Positions 26,427 to 35,096 of a stretch of DNA of 64,000 nt are shown piece by piece. A program made the translations under genes and the position numbers. This stretch comes from Bacillota bacterium (GTDB lineage: Bacteria; Bacillota; Clostridia; Christensenellales; SZUA-584). Under the pieces are notes generated by a model, which was given only the letters and a program-made list of their open reading frames with translations, ran no database searches and was not told the origin of the DNA. The stretch spans positions 169,562-233,561 of the forward strand of contig JAEWTL010000004.1 in NCBI GenBank assembly GCA_023459495.1, written 5' to 3'. Each line of letters opens with the position of its first letter. The stretch's first letter is position 1.

Positions 26427-26540
26427 GTCATTCTGAGGGTGTGAAGCACCCGAAGAATCTTGATATATACTATTCTACATGCTTGTCCACTTCGCAGTTC
26501 CCTTTGGCAAGATCCTTCGCTAGCGCTCAGGATGACAGCG
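26427..26540. repeat. Imperfect palindrome, GTCATTCTGAG family
   Basis: Left arm GTCATTCTGAGGGTGTGAAG ending GAAGAATCTT; right arm AAGATCCTTCGC ending GCTCAGGATGAC. The arms can fold on each other. Same family as 20659-20776, 34680-34770 and 40517-40650. Confidence 0.75.
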
Positions 26541-26594
26541 TTCAACAGTCTGAAGCCATAACGGGCTTTTTTTATTTCTCCTTTTCAAGAGCTA

Positions 26595-26646
26595 TTGACC
26601 ACCCGGTCAAAGTGTGTTATAATCCAATCATTGACCACATGGTCAA
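26595..26646 (+). promoter_or_regulatory. Promoter with two TetR-type operators
   Basis: TTGACCACCCGGTCAA (26595-26610) contains the -35 box, and TTGACCACATGGTCAA (26631-26646) lies at the expected transcript start. TATAAT is at 26618-26623 with a 17-base spacer. Both sites are perfect TTGACC-N4-GGTCAA dyads, 36 bases apart. The operon encodes its own TetR protein. Confidence 0.85.
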
Positions 26647-26666
26647 CAGGAAGGAGCGAAGGTGTT

Positions 26667-27539
26667 ATGAGCGTCATATTGACCGAGCAACTGACGAAAC
26701 ACTATGGCAAAAACCGGGGTGTCGTCGGGCTGGACCTTGCCGTGGAAGAGGGCGAAGTATACGGCTTCATCGGCCCCAACGGAGCGGGCAAGTCCACCAC
26801 GATCAAGCTGCTGCTCGACTTCATTCGGCCCTCCTTTGGGCATTGCCGCATCTTCGGGGAAGACTGCGTAACCTCCAGCGCACTCATCAAGCGCAGCGTG
26901 GGTTATATCCCGGCGGAGGTCAGCTACTACGACGGCATGAAGGTATCGGAGCTGCTGGCTTACTCCGCGAAGTTTTACCCCGGCGACCACAAGGCGCACA
27001 CAAAGAAGCTCTGCGATGCGCTCGACCTTGATACGTCCCGCCGCATCAGCGAGCTGTCCACCGGCAACCGCAAGAAGGCCGCCATCGTGCAGGCCATGCT
27101 GCACCGCCCCAAGCTGCTCATCATGGACGAACCCACCTCAGGGCTCGACCCGCTGATCCAGCACTCGTTTTACACGCTGGTGGAGCAGGCCGCAAAGGAC
27201 GGCGCGACGGTGTTCTTCTCCTCGCATGTGCTGAGCGAGGTGCAGCGCGTATGCAGCCGCGTGGGCATCCTGCGCGAGGGCAAGCTGATCCGCACGCAGA
27301 GCATGGAGGAGCTGACTACGACGCAGTACAAGCGCGTCAAGGCCGCGATGGAGGGCGACTTTGCTCTGCCCGGCGCGGAGAACGTGCAGCGGCACGGCGG
27401 TATGGTGGAGTTCTTGTACAAGGGCTCGGCGGATGCGCTGCTTAAGGCGTTGGCGGCCCGGAGCGTAAGCAACATCATCATCGAGGACCCGCCGTTGGAG
27501 GAAATCTTTATGGCGTACTATGCGGAAGGAGGCAAATAG
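26667..27539 (+). CDS. ABC transporter ATP-binding protein (drug/ABC-2 type)
   Basis: A 290-residue ATPase: Walker A GPNGAGKST, signature LSTGNRKKAAIVQAML (LSTGN instead of LSGGQ, common in this branch), Walker B LLIMDEPTSGLD and H-loop FSSHVLSEV. The C-terminal extension (~80 residues) is typical of CcmA/BcrA-like exporters. ATG 26667 follows an AAGGAG region. First gene of a three-gene operon with a permease and a TetR regulator, so probably an inducible exporter of a toxic compound or lipid. Confidence 0.92.
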   Translation: MSVILTEQLTKHYGKNRGVVGLDLAVEEGEVYGFIGPNGAGKSTTIKLLLDFIRPSFGHCRIFGEDCVTSSALIKRSVGYIPAEVSYYDGMKVSELLAYSAKFYPGDHKAHTKKLCDALDLDTSRRISELSTGNRKKAAIVQAMLHRPKLLIMDEPTSGLDPLIQHSFYTLVEQAAKDGATVFFSSHVLSEVQRVCSRVGILREGKLIRTQSMEELTTTQYKRVKAAMEGDFALPGAENVQRHGGMVEFLYKGSADALLKALAARSVSNIIIEDPPLEEIFMAYYAEGGK

Positions 27540-27540
27540 C

Positions 27541-28338
27541 ATGCTGCTGGTAAAAAGAGAATTGAAAGGCGGCTTAAAGTCGTTTATCATATGGACAGTA
27601 TGTATTATCGCGCTGGCCGGGATGTTCATGGCCATGTACCCGTCGTTTGCGGAGCAGGGAGACGCGGTGAACAAGCTGCTCGAGGGCTTCTCGCCGCAGA
27701 TGATGGAGATGTTCGGCTTTAACGCCGTGGACTTCACCCAGACGATGGACTACTACGGATATGTGTTTCAGTACATCCTGCTGGCCGTGCTGATTCAGTT
27801 CATGCTGGTGGGCGCGAACCTGCTCTCCAAAGAGGAGGACGCGGGCACGATCAACTTCCTGTACGCCAAGCCGGTATCGCGCGCGTCAATCACCGCCTCC
27901 AGGTTTCTGGCGGGCCTCGCGCAGATTGCGGCGTTCTATATCGTGTACACCGGGGCAATGCTGGCGATACTGTACGCGGTGGATCAAACGGGCGTCGATG
28001 CCGGAACAGTGCTGCTGCTCAGCTCAGCCATGGCTTTGGGACAGCTCATGATGATGGGCGTCGGGATGCTGCTGGGCACAGTCATCATCCGGGCGCGCTC
28101 CGTGATGTCTGCGGCGATTGGCGTGGTGCTGCTGCTCTACGTGGCCAGCATGGTCGTCAACATGCAGCCGGACCTTAGCTGGCTGAAGTACGCAACCCCG
28201 TTCCAGTACTTCGACGCGCGGCAAATCATCTCCGGGGTTGCGATTGAAACGAAATACATCCTGCTGCCAATAGCCGTGGCGATTGCGGCCTTTGGCGGCA
28301 CGCTGGCGATCTATAACGGAAAGGATCTGAAATGCTGA
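27541..28338 (+). CDS. ABC-2 type permease
   Basis: A 265-residue protein with six hydrophobic helices. LLVKRELKGGLKSFIIWTV is the amphipathic start, and KEEDAGTINFLYAKPVSRASI is the cytoplasmic loop typical of ABC-2 permeases that contacts the ATPase. The exterior loop is small. It begins one base after the ATPase gene. The partner of the preceding ATPase; substrate unknown. Confidence 0.9.
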   Translation: MLLVKRELKGGLKSFIIWTVCIIALAGMFMAMYPSFAEQGDAVNKLLEGFSPQMMEMFGFNAVDFTQTMDYYGYVFQYILLAVLIQFMLVGANLLSKEEDAGTINFLYAKPVSRASITASRFLAGLAQIAAFYIVYTGAMLAILYAVDQTGVDAGTVLLLSSAMALGQLMMMGVGMLLGTVIIRARSVMSAAIGVVLLLYVASMVVNMQPDLSWLKYATPFQYFDARQIISGVAIETKYILLPIAVAIAAFGGTLAIYNGKDLKC

Positions 28339-28342
28339 GGAT

Positions 28343-28981
28343 ATGGGCGAGAATTTAGAGGCGCTGCCGGAGGATAAGCGACAGAAAATACTTACGGCCA
28401 GCATCACGGAGTTTGCGGAGCATGGCTATTTAGGTGCCTCGACCAACCGTATCGTGGCCGCGGCGGGCATATCGAAGGGACTGCTTTTTCACTACTTCGG
28501 GAACAAGAAAAAGCTGTTCCTTTATGTGCTGGACTATACCATCAGCCACCTGATGGAGAAGATGAGCCAATATACCGCGCCGCTTACCGGGGACTTCTTC
28601 GATACGCTGGGCGAGTATACGCTCATCAAAATGCGAGTGGGCATCGAGGAGCCGGAGATGTACCACATCCTCTACGACGTGTATGTGAACCTGCCCGCGG
28701 AGATCAAGGAAGACCTCATGGCCCGGTACGGGCAGATTCTCGGCGACCAGCGCAAGGCGTTCATCATGACGCTGGACCCGGAAAAGCTGCGCGAGGGCGT
28801 CACACGTGAGACCGCGGCGACGCTTATCATCGACTTTCTGGACGGGTATTATCAGCGCAGTCTGGACGACTACAAAACAAAAACGCCCGATGAACTGCTG
28901 GAGTCCATGGACGATATGAAGAACGACATCATGCAGTATCTGAACATCATCAAGCGCGGGATATATAAGGACGGGCTATGA
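28343..28981 (+). CDS. TetR/AcrR-family repressor
   Basis: A 212-residue regulator. The N-terminal HTH (KILTASITEFAEHGYLGAST, then IVAAAGISKGLLFHYFGNKKKLF) is canonical, and the rest is the helical ligand-binding domain. It starts four bases after the permease stop, so it is under the same promoter. The two identical-arm dyads at that promoter are its probable operators, giving autoregulation and induction by the exported ligand. Confidence 0.93.
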   Translation: MGENLEALPEDKRQKILTASITEFAEHGYLGASTNRIVAAAGISKGLLFHYFGNKKKLFLYVLDYTISHLMEKMSQYTAPLTGDFFDTLGEYTLIKMRVGIEEPEMYHILYDVYVNLPAEIKEDLMARYGQILGDQRKAFIMTLDPEKLREGVTRETAATLIIDFLDGYYQRSLDDYKTKTPDELLESMDDMKNDIMQYLNIIKRGIYKDGL

Positions 28982-29002
28982 ACAAGGTCCGGCAGTCCAA
29001 CC

Positions 29003-31138
29003 TTATTTGATTTTCAGCAGCCTTGCGTTTATCGCAACGATGATTGTACTGAGCGACATCAGAACAGCACCGACCGCCGGGTTTAAAACGATACCGAGAT
29101 TATAAAGCACTCCTGCGGCTAATGGCAGGGCAATTGCATTATAACCGGTTGCCCATATCAGATTTTGCACCATCTTTTTATAGATCGCCTTGGAAAGCTT
29201 GACGATGTTGATGACATCCAGCGGGTTGCTTTTAACGAGTATGACATCCGCGGTCTCAACCGCAACGTCCGTCCCTGCGCCGATCGCGATCCCAACGTCC
29301 GCTTGTGCCAACGAGGGCGCGTCGTTAATGCCATCGCCCGTCATGGCCACGATCCGGCCTTCCCGGTGTAACGCGTCCACCGTCTCCGCTTTCTGCTGCG
29401 GGAGCATCTCTGCAAAAACTTTATCTATTCCAAGCTTGTCTGCTACATAGGACGCGACTTTCTTATTGTCTCCCGTCAGCATGACAGGCTCAATGCGCAT
29501 GGCTTTCAGCGCTTCAATCGCCTCTTTGGCCGTATCACGCACGATATCCGACAAAGCGATAGTTCCGGCGAGCGCATTGTCTGCCAGCACAAAAACGACC
29601 GTCTTTCCTTGCCCAGCCAGCTTTCCATAGCGGTCCATGTCGTAAGAAATTTTCTCTTCATCCAGATATCCCGGACTGACGATCATGACCTGTTTGCCGT
29701 TTACGGCAGCCATGAGCCCTTTACCCGGCATTGTCATATGGTCTTTGGACTCGCCGACTTTCAGGCCGCGCTTCTCCGCTTCTTTGATGATGCCCTTCGC
29801 GATCAGGTGCTCTGAATTGACTTCAACCGAACTGGCTATTGCCAGCAGCTCATCTTCGGACATGCCGGTTGCATAAACGTCCGTAACGCCGAATTCGCCT
29901 TCCGTCAGCGTACCCGTCTTATCGAATACGATCGCATTGAGATTTCTGGCGTTCTCAAACGCCGCCCTGTTCCGAATAAGCAATCCGCGTTTCGCGCCGA
30001 TGCTTGTTGAAACCGAGGTGACCAAAGGAATCGCAAGCCCCAGCGCATGCGGGCAGCATATCACGATGACCGTAACAGCCCGGGTGATCGCAAAGTTGAG
30101 ATCGTACCCGATAGCCATCCAGACTGTAAATGTAATGATACCGGCAGTAACCGCAATATAGAACAACCACTTGGCGGCGGTATCGGCAAACCGCTGCGTT
30201 TTGGATTTGGATTCCTGCGCTTCGCGCACCAGCCTGATGACCTGCGAGAGAAACGTATCGTCTCCGACTTTGCTGACTTCGATCTTGAGCGCCCCGTCCC
30301 CGTTGACCGAGCCGCCGATGACTGCATCACCCGCACGCTTCTCAACCGGGGCGGATTCCCCTGAGATCATCGATTCGTTGATCGACGACTGGCCGTCCGC
30401 TATCGTTCCGTCGATGGGCACCTTCTCTCCGGGTCTTACAAGAACGATGTCTCCCGATTTAAGGCTTTGTACGGAGACATCGCTTATCCCGCCATCCTCA
30501 TGAATACGGTGCGCCTCCTCGGGCATCAGCTTTGCAAGCTCTTCCAGCGCCATGGACGCACCCATCACCGAGCGCATCTCGATCCAGTGGCCGAGCAGCA
30601 TGATCGCAATCAGCGTGGCCAGCTCCCAGAAGAAATCCATGCCTTCGATCACAAACACGGTGAGCGCGCTGTAGATGTAAGAAACGGATATCGCAAACGC
30701 GACCAGTGTCATCATGGCGGGGGCTTTTTGCTTTAACTCGTCCCTCGCGCCCAAAAGAAACGGTTTGCCTCCGAAGATGAACAATACCGTAGAGAGTGCA
30801 AACAGAATGTAGCTGTCGCCAGGGAACCTTAAGTTCAATCCGAAGAACCCCTGTATAACGGGAGACAACACTAGAATCGGAACAGTAAACAAAAGCGAAA
30901 AGAAAAATCGGCGACGGAAATCGCGCACCATCATGGCGTGGTGTACGTGGCCGCTCATGCCTCCGCCGTGACCATGACTATCCATTGAATGCCCATGGGC
31001 AGCTTGTCCGGCATCCTGCGTCATATGCCCCATATGCCCGTGATCCATATTTTCATGGCCCATATGTTCATGAGTTTTGTGTTCGTGATCCATATTCTCA
31101 TGATTCATATGCTGATGATCTTTCTTGCTGTTATCCAA
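29003..31138 (-). CDS. copB: Copper/silver-type P1B-ATPase (CopB class) with His/Met-rich N-terminus
   Basis: A 711-residue ATPase. The first ~75 residues are His/Met-rich (a repeated HxHMGHENMDH pattern) and replace the usual CxxC domains, followed by eight hydrophobic helices. The metal site is CPH (Cys362-Pro-His364), typical of CopB-class P1B-3 pumps. DKTGT (Asp406) is phosphorylated, and MTGDGINDAPSLAQADVGIA follows. It exports copper or silver ions across the membrane. TTG start with GGGAG upstream. No copY/csoR gene is seen nearby. Confidence 0.92.
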   Translation of the reverse strand: MDNSKKDHQHMNHENMDHEHKTHEHMGHENMDHGHMGHMTQDAGQAAHGHSMDSHGHGGGMSGHVHHAMMVRDFRRRFFFSLLFTVPILVLSPVIQGFFGLNLRFPGDSYILFALSTVLFIFGGKPFLLGARDELKQKAPAMMTLVAFAISVSYIYSALTVFVIEGMDFFWELATLIAIMLLGHWIEMRSVMGASMALEELAKLMPEEAHRIHEDGGISDVSVQSLKSGDIVLVRPGEKVPIDGTIADGQSSINESMISGESAPVEKRAGDAVIGGSVNGDGALKIEVSKVGDDTFLSQVIRLVREAQESKSKTQRFADTAAKWLFYIAVTAGIITFTVWMAIGYDLNFAITRAVTVIVICCPHALGLAIPLVTSVSTSIGAKRGLLIRNRAAFENARNLNAIVFDKTGTLTEGEFGVTDVYATGMSEDELLAIASSVEVNSEHLIAKGIIKEAEKRGLKVGESKDHMTMPGKGLMAAVNGKQVMIVSPGYLDEEKISYDMDRYGKLAGQGKTVVFVLADNALAGTIALSDIVRDTAKEAIEALKAMRIEPVMLTGDNKKVASYVADKLGIDKVFAEMLPQQKAETVDALHREGRIVAMTGDGINDAPSLAQADVGIAIGAGTDVAVETADVILVKSNPLDVINIVKLSKAIYKKMVQNLIWATGYNAIALPLAAGVLYNLGIVLNPAVGAVLMSLSTIIVAINARLLKIK

Positions 31139-31157
31139 TGCCCCTGCTCCCTTCTCG

Positions 31158-31201
31158 TTTAATGATGATTAAATTATAAGGCAAAGTACGCCACAATACA
31201 A
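31158..31201 (-). promoter_or_regulatory. copB promoter and dyad
   Basis: On the minus strand TTGTAT (31201-31196) and TATAAT (31178-31173) are 17 bases apart. TTTAAT-CATC-ATTAAA (31173-31158) lies at the start point and could be a metal-responsive operator. It does not match the CopY box TACANNTGTA. Confidence 0.5.
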
Positions 31202-31352
31202 ATTCTCGGCTTGTTCGACAGTTTTTGATAGATTTTTTGCACCTGTTATCGGAGGAGTGTGTGTTAGCAGCGTGCCGGATCATCCGGACGGATAGCGCCG
31301 ACAGCCGATCCTCTCACTTGTTCGGCACACTGTGAAAGCTGGTGTTAGCCAG

Positions 31353-31790
31353 TCAATCCAGCCACTGGATGAAAGCCGTCTTGTCCGTGCGGTTGTAGCC
31401 TGCCTGCTCATAGAAGCGCAGCGTACCCTCCTCTTTGGAGCCGGTCAGCAGCATGATCTTATAGCAGCCCTCGCGTTGGGCAATCCGCTTTGCATAGTCG
31501 AGGCATTGCGTGGCCCAGCCCTGCCGCCGAAACCTTACATCCGTGACCACGTTCTCGATCACCGCATAAGGCCGCGCGCCGTGCGTGAGGTTAGGAATCA
31601 CGGTAATGACGCAGGACGCGGCCAGCCGCCCTTCCGTTTCCGCCACGACCACATGCTGGCCCGGATGGGCCATAACCTTTTCCCACACCGCCCGGTACTG
31701 TTCGGGCGAAGCTTCCTCTTTGCCGGGGTGAAGCTGCGCGTACAGCGCAAGCAGTTGTTCCAGTTCTTCCGGCCTGATTTCGCGGATCAT
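31353..31790 (-). CDS. GNAT-family N-acetyltransferase
   Basis: A 145-residue GNAT protein. The acetyl-CoA loop is in VTDVRFRRQGWATQCLDYA, preceded by the strand AVIENVV, and the C-terminus reads RFYEQAGYNRTDKTAF. The start at 31790 follows GGAGG; the ORF can be extended into a REP but without a ribosome binding site. Acceptor unknown. Convergence of REP repeats upstream isolates it from the next gene. Confidence 0.88.
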   Translation of the reverse strand: MIREIRPEELEQLLALYAQLHPGKEEASPEQYRAVWEKVMAHPGQHVVVAETEGRLAASCVITVIPNLTHGARPYAVIENVVTDVRFRRQGWATQCLDYAKRIAQREGCYKIMLLTGSKEEGTLRFYEQAGYNRTDKTAFIQWLD

Positions 31791-31888
31791 ACAACCTCCG
31801 TCATTTCCGATGCGGTCACCCGTGGGTGTTTGCCGAACCGTTGTCGGGCGGCAAAAGTGCCAGAATGGGTATGCAGGTCCATCCTTGT

Positions 31889-31917
31889 CGGGCGGCCACA
31901 CAGGGCCGCCCCTACGG
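31889..31917 (-). repeat. REP unit
   Basis: A hairpin GGGCGGCC-ACACAG-GGCCGCCC followed by CTACGGG. First member of the REP family. A partial copy, GTCGGGCGGC, lies at about 31845. Confidence 0.75.
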
Positions 31918-31928
31918 GTTGCGTTTTT

Positions 31929-32546
31929 TCAGGCTGCTGTCTCAACAGCCGCGGTTTTACGGAACCAGCGGTAGGCGAGGATGCACACCGGGATAAAGTA
32001 CGCGCACCAGAATTCCAGCACCAGCACGCCCGTCAGGTCTCCGCCCGCCATGCCGGGTTTAAAGATGTGCAGCATCGGCATCACCACGCAGCCGATTGCA
32101 AATATGCCGTGGATACGCAGCAGCCACACGAGCGCCCTGTCTCCCTTGTCCTTCGGTTTCAGCGCGAACGAGAGGAAGAACGTGGACAGCGCCATGAAGG
32201 CGTAGCCCAGGAGGTCGTAGCTGAATAACAGGCCGAACTGGCTGTAGTCGATGATGGAGCGGGTTTCAGCGGAGAGCTGCGTCATGTCCACCGTGACCTG
32301 AGCGAAGTAGACCAGCATGATGAGCACGGCGTATATTGCCGCGAACGCGACCGCGGTCAGCACCGCAGGCTTCTTCTGCTTTTCCGCCGTAGCGGCCAAT
32401 GCACAGGCGAGCGGCACGAAGCCCCACGCGATGCCCATGCTGGAGATGCAGCTCGCGGCAAAAACATCCGCGATCATCGATATCGCGAATGCCAGCACCG
32501 AAGCCAGTGTAACGATTGCCGCAACGCGGCCAAACCTTGGATTCAT
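31929..32546 (-). CDS. Six-helix membrane protein of unknown function
   Basis: A 205-residue protein with six hydrophobic helices, starting MNPRFGRVAAIVTLASVL. GGAAAGGAA lies upstream of the ATG at 32546. The upstream part of the frame runs through REP sequence and is not coding. No charged motif identifies a family; it resembles small uncharacterised integral membrane proteins of Clostridia. It sits between two REP clusters. Confidence 0.75.
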   Translation of the reverse strand: MNPRFGRVAAIVTLASVLAFAISMIADVFAASCISSMGIAWGFVPLACALAATAEKQKKPAVLTAVAFAAIYAVLIMLVYFAQVTVDMTQLSAETRSIIDYSQFGLLFSYDLLGYAFMALSTFFLSFALKPKDKGDRALVWLLRIHGIFAIGCVVMPMLHIFKPGMAGGDLTGVLVLEFWCAYFIPVCILAYRWFRKTAAVETAA

Positions 32547-32586
32547 GTGGATGTTGTTCCTTTCCTTTAAATCATTAAATATATCC

Positions 32587-32660
32587 TGTAGGGGCGACCC
32601 TATGTGGTCTCCCGTGCTTTCATCCGTTGTCGGGCGGCCACACAGGGCCGCCCCTACAGG
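32587..32660. repeat. REP pair downstream of the RAYT gene
   Basis: TGTAGGGGCGACCCTATGTG (from 32587) and, inverted, CGGGCGGCCACACAGGGCCG with CCCCTACAGG (32631-32660). The second unit contains the stop codon of the transposase gene. Confidence 0.85.
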
Positions 32661-33103
32661 TCGCATTCATATCGGTTATTGTCGATATATTTCCAGGCTT
32701 CGAGCATCTCCTGCTCACTGCGGAGAATGTGCTCGTAATAGTTCCGCTGCCAGACATGGCCGTCAAACGGCGGATACGCTCCTGCTTTTACACCGCGCAT
32801 GTATTCGTTTGCCGTCATGGTCTTAAACCAATCAATCATCTTACAGAGCGGCGTTGCTGCCTCTCTGCTCAATATCAGCAAAATGAAATGGACGTGATCC
32901 TGCATAATGATGTATTTCTCGATGCTGATATTCTCATACTTCTGTTCCAGTTCAAGCAGCCATTTTTCCGCCATTCTGCCGGGTTCACTTTCCGCCTCAA
33001 AAAGCCTCGCCCGGTTGTGCGTGCATATGGTGACAAAGTACGCGTTGTTTTGCGCGTAGTCGTAATCACGCAAGCGAAGTTGTTTTCTGCGAGGCTGATC
33101 CAT
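32654..33103 (-). CDS. REP-associated tyrosine transposase (RAYT, Y1_Tnp / IS200-like)
   Basis: A 149-residue HUH single-strand transposase. RKQLRLRDYDYAQNNAYFVTI is the N-terminal strand. IIMQDHVHFILLI carries the HUH pair His-Val-His, and the catalytic Tyr is expected in HVWQRNYYEHIL. This family mobilises or spreads REP hairpins through single-stranded DNA. It lies precisely between two inverted REP pairs, and its stop codon is formed by the REP. The gene is intact, with a weak ribosome binding site. Confidence 0.92.
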   Translation of the reverse strand: MDQPRRKQLRLRDYDYAQNNAYFVTICTHNRARLFEAESEPGRMAEKWLLELEQKYENISIEKYIIMQDHVHFILLILSREAATPLCKMIDWFKTMTANEYMRGVKAGAYPPFDGHVWQRNYYEHILRSEQEMLEAWKYIDNNRYECDL

Positions 33104-33114
33104 AGGAACCTACC

Positions 33115-33191
33115 TGTAGGGGCGGCCCTGCGTGGCCGCCCGTGTTTTCATATTATCCATCATCGGACGGCCACACAGGGCCGCCCCTACA
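33115..33191. repeat. REP pair upstream of the RAYT gene
   Basis: TGTAGGGGCGGCCCTGCGTG (from 33115), then inverted CGGACGGCCACACAGGGCCG and CCCCTACA (to 33191). This mirrors the pair on the other side of the transposase. Confidence 0.85.
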
Positions 33192-33263
33192 TAATTTGAT
33201 ATGAACCGGGATACCCATTCAAAACCGAATGTGTTTTACATTATCCCAAGGTCGAGCGTTTAT

Positions 33264-33998
33264 CTACACCACCATGCCGCCGTTGACGCCGAGCACCTGC
33301 CCGGTGACGAAGTTCGATTTGTCGGACGCGAGATAGAGGATGGCTTCGGCGACGTCGCGCGGGGTGCCGATGGTTTGAAGCGGGGTTTCGTCCTTCAGCG
33401 CAGCTTTGGTATCGTCGTCGAGATGCGCGTTCATGGCGGTGTCGATGACGCCCGGCGCGACGCAGTTGACGCGGATGCCGGACGGCCCCAGCTCCTTGGC
33501 CAGCGCCTTGGTGAGGCCGATAAGCGCTGCTTTGGACGCGCTGTAGTGCACCTCGCAGGACGCACCCACCACGCCCCAGATGGACGATACGGTGACGATG
33601 CTGCCCTGTTTGCGCGAGATCATGCCGGGCAGTACGGCCTGAATGCAGCGGTACGCGCCCGTGACGTTGACGTCGAACATGTCGTTCCAGTCCCGCGGGG
33701 TTAAGTCGGTGAACAGCTTCTGCTGGCTGATTCCGGCGTTGCAGACCAACGCGTCCACGCGGCCAAAGGCATAGCGCACCTTGTCCATCATCGCTTCCAC
33801 CGCCGCGCCGTCACGGATATCCGCGCGGACCGGAACGGCGCTGGCATGGCGGGCTTTGAGCTCCTCCACGAGCTTTTGCGCCGCCGCCTCGCTGCTGTTG
33901 TAGTGCACCGCGACGCACCAGCCCTCCGCGGCAAACCGGCGAGCGGTTTCCCGGCCGATGCCTGTGGCTGCTCCGGTGATCAGCACTGCTTTTGCCAT
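33264..33998 (-). CDS. SDR-family oxidoreductase (FabG-like)
   Basis: A 244-residue short-chain dehydrogenase. TGAATGIGRE is the NADP-binding loop, NAG in VCNAGIS the stabilising motif, and the catalytic Ser-Tyr-Lys lie in VSSIWG and YSASKAAL. The end VLGVNGGMVV is typical of 3-oxoacyl-ACP reductase-like enzymes. No fatty-acid genes are near, so the substrate may differ; EF-P 5-aminopentanone reductase (YmfI) is an alternative. The ribosome binding site is GAGGGGGG, 9 bases after the HD gene. Confidence 0.88.
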   Translation of the reverse strand: MAKAVLITGAATGIGRETARRFAAEGWCVAVHYNSSEAAAQKLVEELKARHASAVPVRADIRDGAAVEAMMDKVRYAFGRVDALVCNAGISQQKLFTDLTPRDWNDMFDVNVTGAYRCIQAVLPGMISRKQGSIVTVSSIWGVVGASCEVHYSASKAALIGLTKALAKELGPSGIRVNCVAPGVIDTAMNAHLDDDTKAALKDETPLQTIGTPRDVAEAILYLASDKSNFVTGQVLGVNGGMVV

Positions 33999-34007
33999 GT
34001 TACCCCC

Positions 34008-34586
34008 TCAGCCCATCTCGTCGAGCGACAGCTCAAAGCTGGGCGCGAACGTCTCCATGAAATACTTGACTTCCGGACGGTCCATCTCCTTGATGGCCTT
34101 GCCCGTGGCGCGTTTGGCTGCCGCGAACTCGGTGTTGCCCGCGGAGAGCTCCTCCACGCACTTTAAGTACGCGCAGATTTTGTCCGCCGCCTTGACGATG
34201 GCATACGCCTCGGCATCCTCCTCGCGGTGCAATATCAGCTTCTCGTACTCGCCGCGCAGCGCTTCGGGCACCATGGACACCAGCTTCTTCTCCGCAACCA
34301 ACTCGATATCCTTGTAGGCGCTGCGGATCTCCGGGCTGAAGTACTTGATCGGCGTGGCGAGGTCGCCGGTGATGACCTCCCCCGCTTCGTGGTAGATCGC
34401 CAGCGCCATCACGTGCTCCGCGTCGACGCGGCCCCCAAACAGCTCGTTTTTGATGAGCGCAAGGCTGTGCGCGATCATTGCGGCCTGCAGCGAGTGCTCC
34501 TGAATGTTCTCCTCGCGCGTGTTGCGCATGAGACCCCAGCGCTTGATGTGCTTCATCCGCGCCATATATCCGAAAAAGTGGTGCAT
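34008..34586 (-). CDS. HD-domain 5'-deoxynucleotidase, YfbR-like
   Basis: A 192-residue protein: NIQEHSLQAAMIAHSLA carries the first His, and IYHEAGEVITGDLATPIKY the HD metal site. AVKYF-type and KAADKICAYLKCVEEL helices complete the YfbR pattern. The family removes phosphate from deoxynucleoside 5'-monophosphates in the cytoplasm. The start at 34586 with GGGAGG is chosen over an ATG 18 bases earlier. In an operon with the SDR gene. Confidence 0.9.
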   Translation of the reverse strand: MHHFFGYMARMKHIKRWGLMRNTREENIQEHSLQAAMIAHSLALIKNELFGGRVDAEHVMALAIYHEAGEVITGDLATPIKYFSPEIRSAYKDIELVAEKKLVSMVPEALRGEYEKLILHREEDAEAYAIVKAADKICAYLKCVEELSAGNTEFAAAKRATGKAIKEMDRPEVKYFMETFAPSFELSLDEMG

Positions 34587-34679
34587 AATATGCCTCCCGT
34601 CCATTCCATTTTAATACACGGCTGCGGGGTGTGCAACCACAGTATCCGCGCCTTTCTGTGGGGGCACGCAACCCTCGCC

Positions 34680-34772
34680 GTTATGTCATGTTGAGGAGCA
34701 AGCGACGAAACATCTTATCGTACTTTGGGTTTAAGATTCTTCGGGCGTTTCACGCCCTCAGAATGACATCAG
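34680..34772. repeat. Imperfect palindrome, GTCAT-TGAGG family
   Basis: Arm ATGTCATGTTGAGGAGCAAG with GAAACATCTT, and arm AAGATTCTTCGGGCGTTTCA with CCCTCAGAATGACAT, in a gene-free stretch of about 240 bases. Confidence 0.7.
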
Positions 34773-34825
34773 GAGCTTTGTGTTCCTTTGAAAGACCTGG
34801 ATTCGTTTTGTGAAGATTATCAGTG

Positions 34826-34854
34826 TTGACATCATCGCCGACCAACGCTATAAT
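34826..34854 (+). promoter_or_regulatory. Promoter of the thiT transcript
   Basis: Consensus TTGACA (34826-34831) and TATAAT (34849-34854), 17-base spacer. Transcription should begin at about 34861, the first base of the riboswitch. Confidence 0.85.
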
Positions 34855-34861
34855 GCTCTTA

Positions 34862-34951
34862 ACCGCTGGGGGTGCCATTTTTGGCTGAGATGCGCGTGAC
34901 GCGCAAAACCCTTTGAACCTGTTGGGTCATTCCAACGTAGGGAAGCAAGAT
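34862..34951 (+). ncRNA. TPP (THI-box) riboswitch
   Basis: Conserved elements in order: CTGGGGGTGCC, GGCTGAGAT, ACCCTTTGAACCTG, then GTCATTCCAACGTAGGGAAG. It senses thiamine pyrophosphate and here controls the ThiT thiamine importer gene. Two hairpins with T-runs follow as an expression platform, so TPP binding should end transcription early. Confidence 0.95.
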
Positions 34952-34963
34952 TAACGTCTTACG

Positions 34964-34988
34964 AAACCTGTGCGGCGCATGGGTTTTT
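34964..34988 (+). terminator. Riboswitch terminator hairpin 1
   Basis: Stem AAACCTGTGC / GCATGGGTTT (ten pairs, two G-T wobbles), loop GGC, followed by TT. Confidence 0.75.
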
Positions 34989-34993
34989 GCTTT

Positions 34994-35028
34994 AAAAGGG
35001 GATATACTGCGGTATGTCCCTTTTTATA
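34994..35028 (+). terminator. Riboswitch terminator hairpin 2
   Basis: AAAAGGGGATATAC pairs with GTATGTCCCTTTTT through an imperfect stem that ends in a T-run. A second hairpin in tandem with the first. Confidence 0.6.
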
Positions 35029-35096
35029 TGCGGACGGCCACGATCTGCTCTTATTCTACCCGATGCGGAATACAAACACAATACGGGGGAAAGTTT

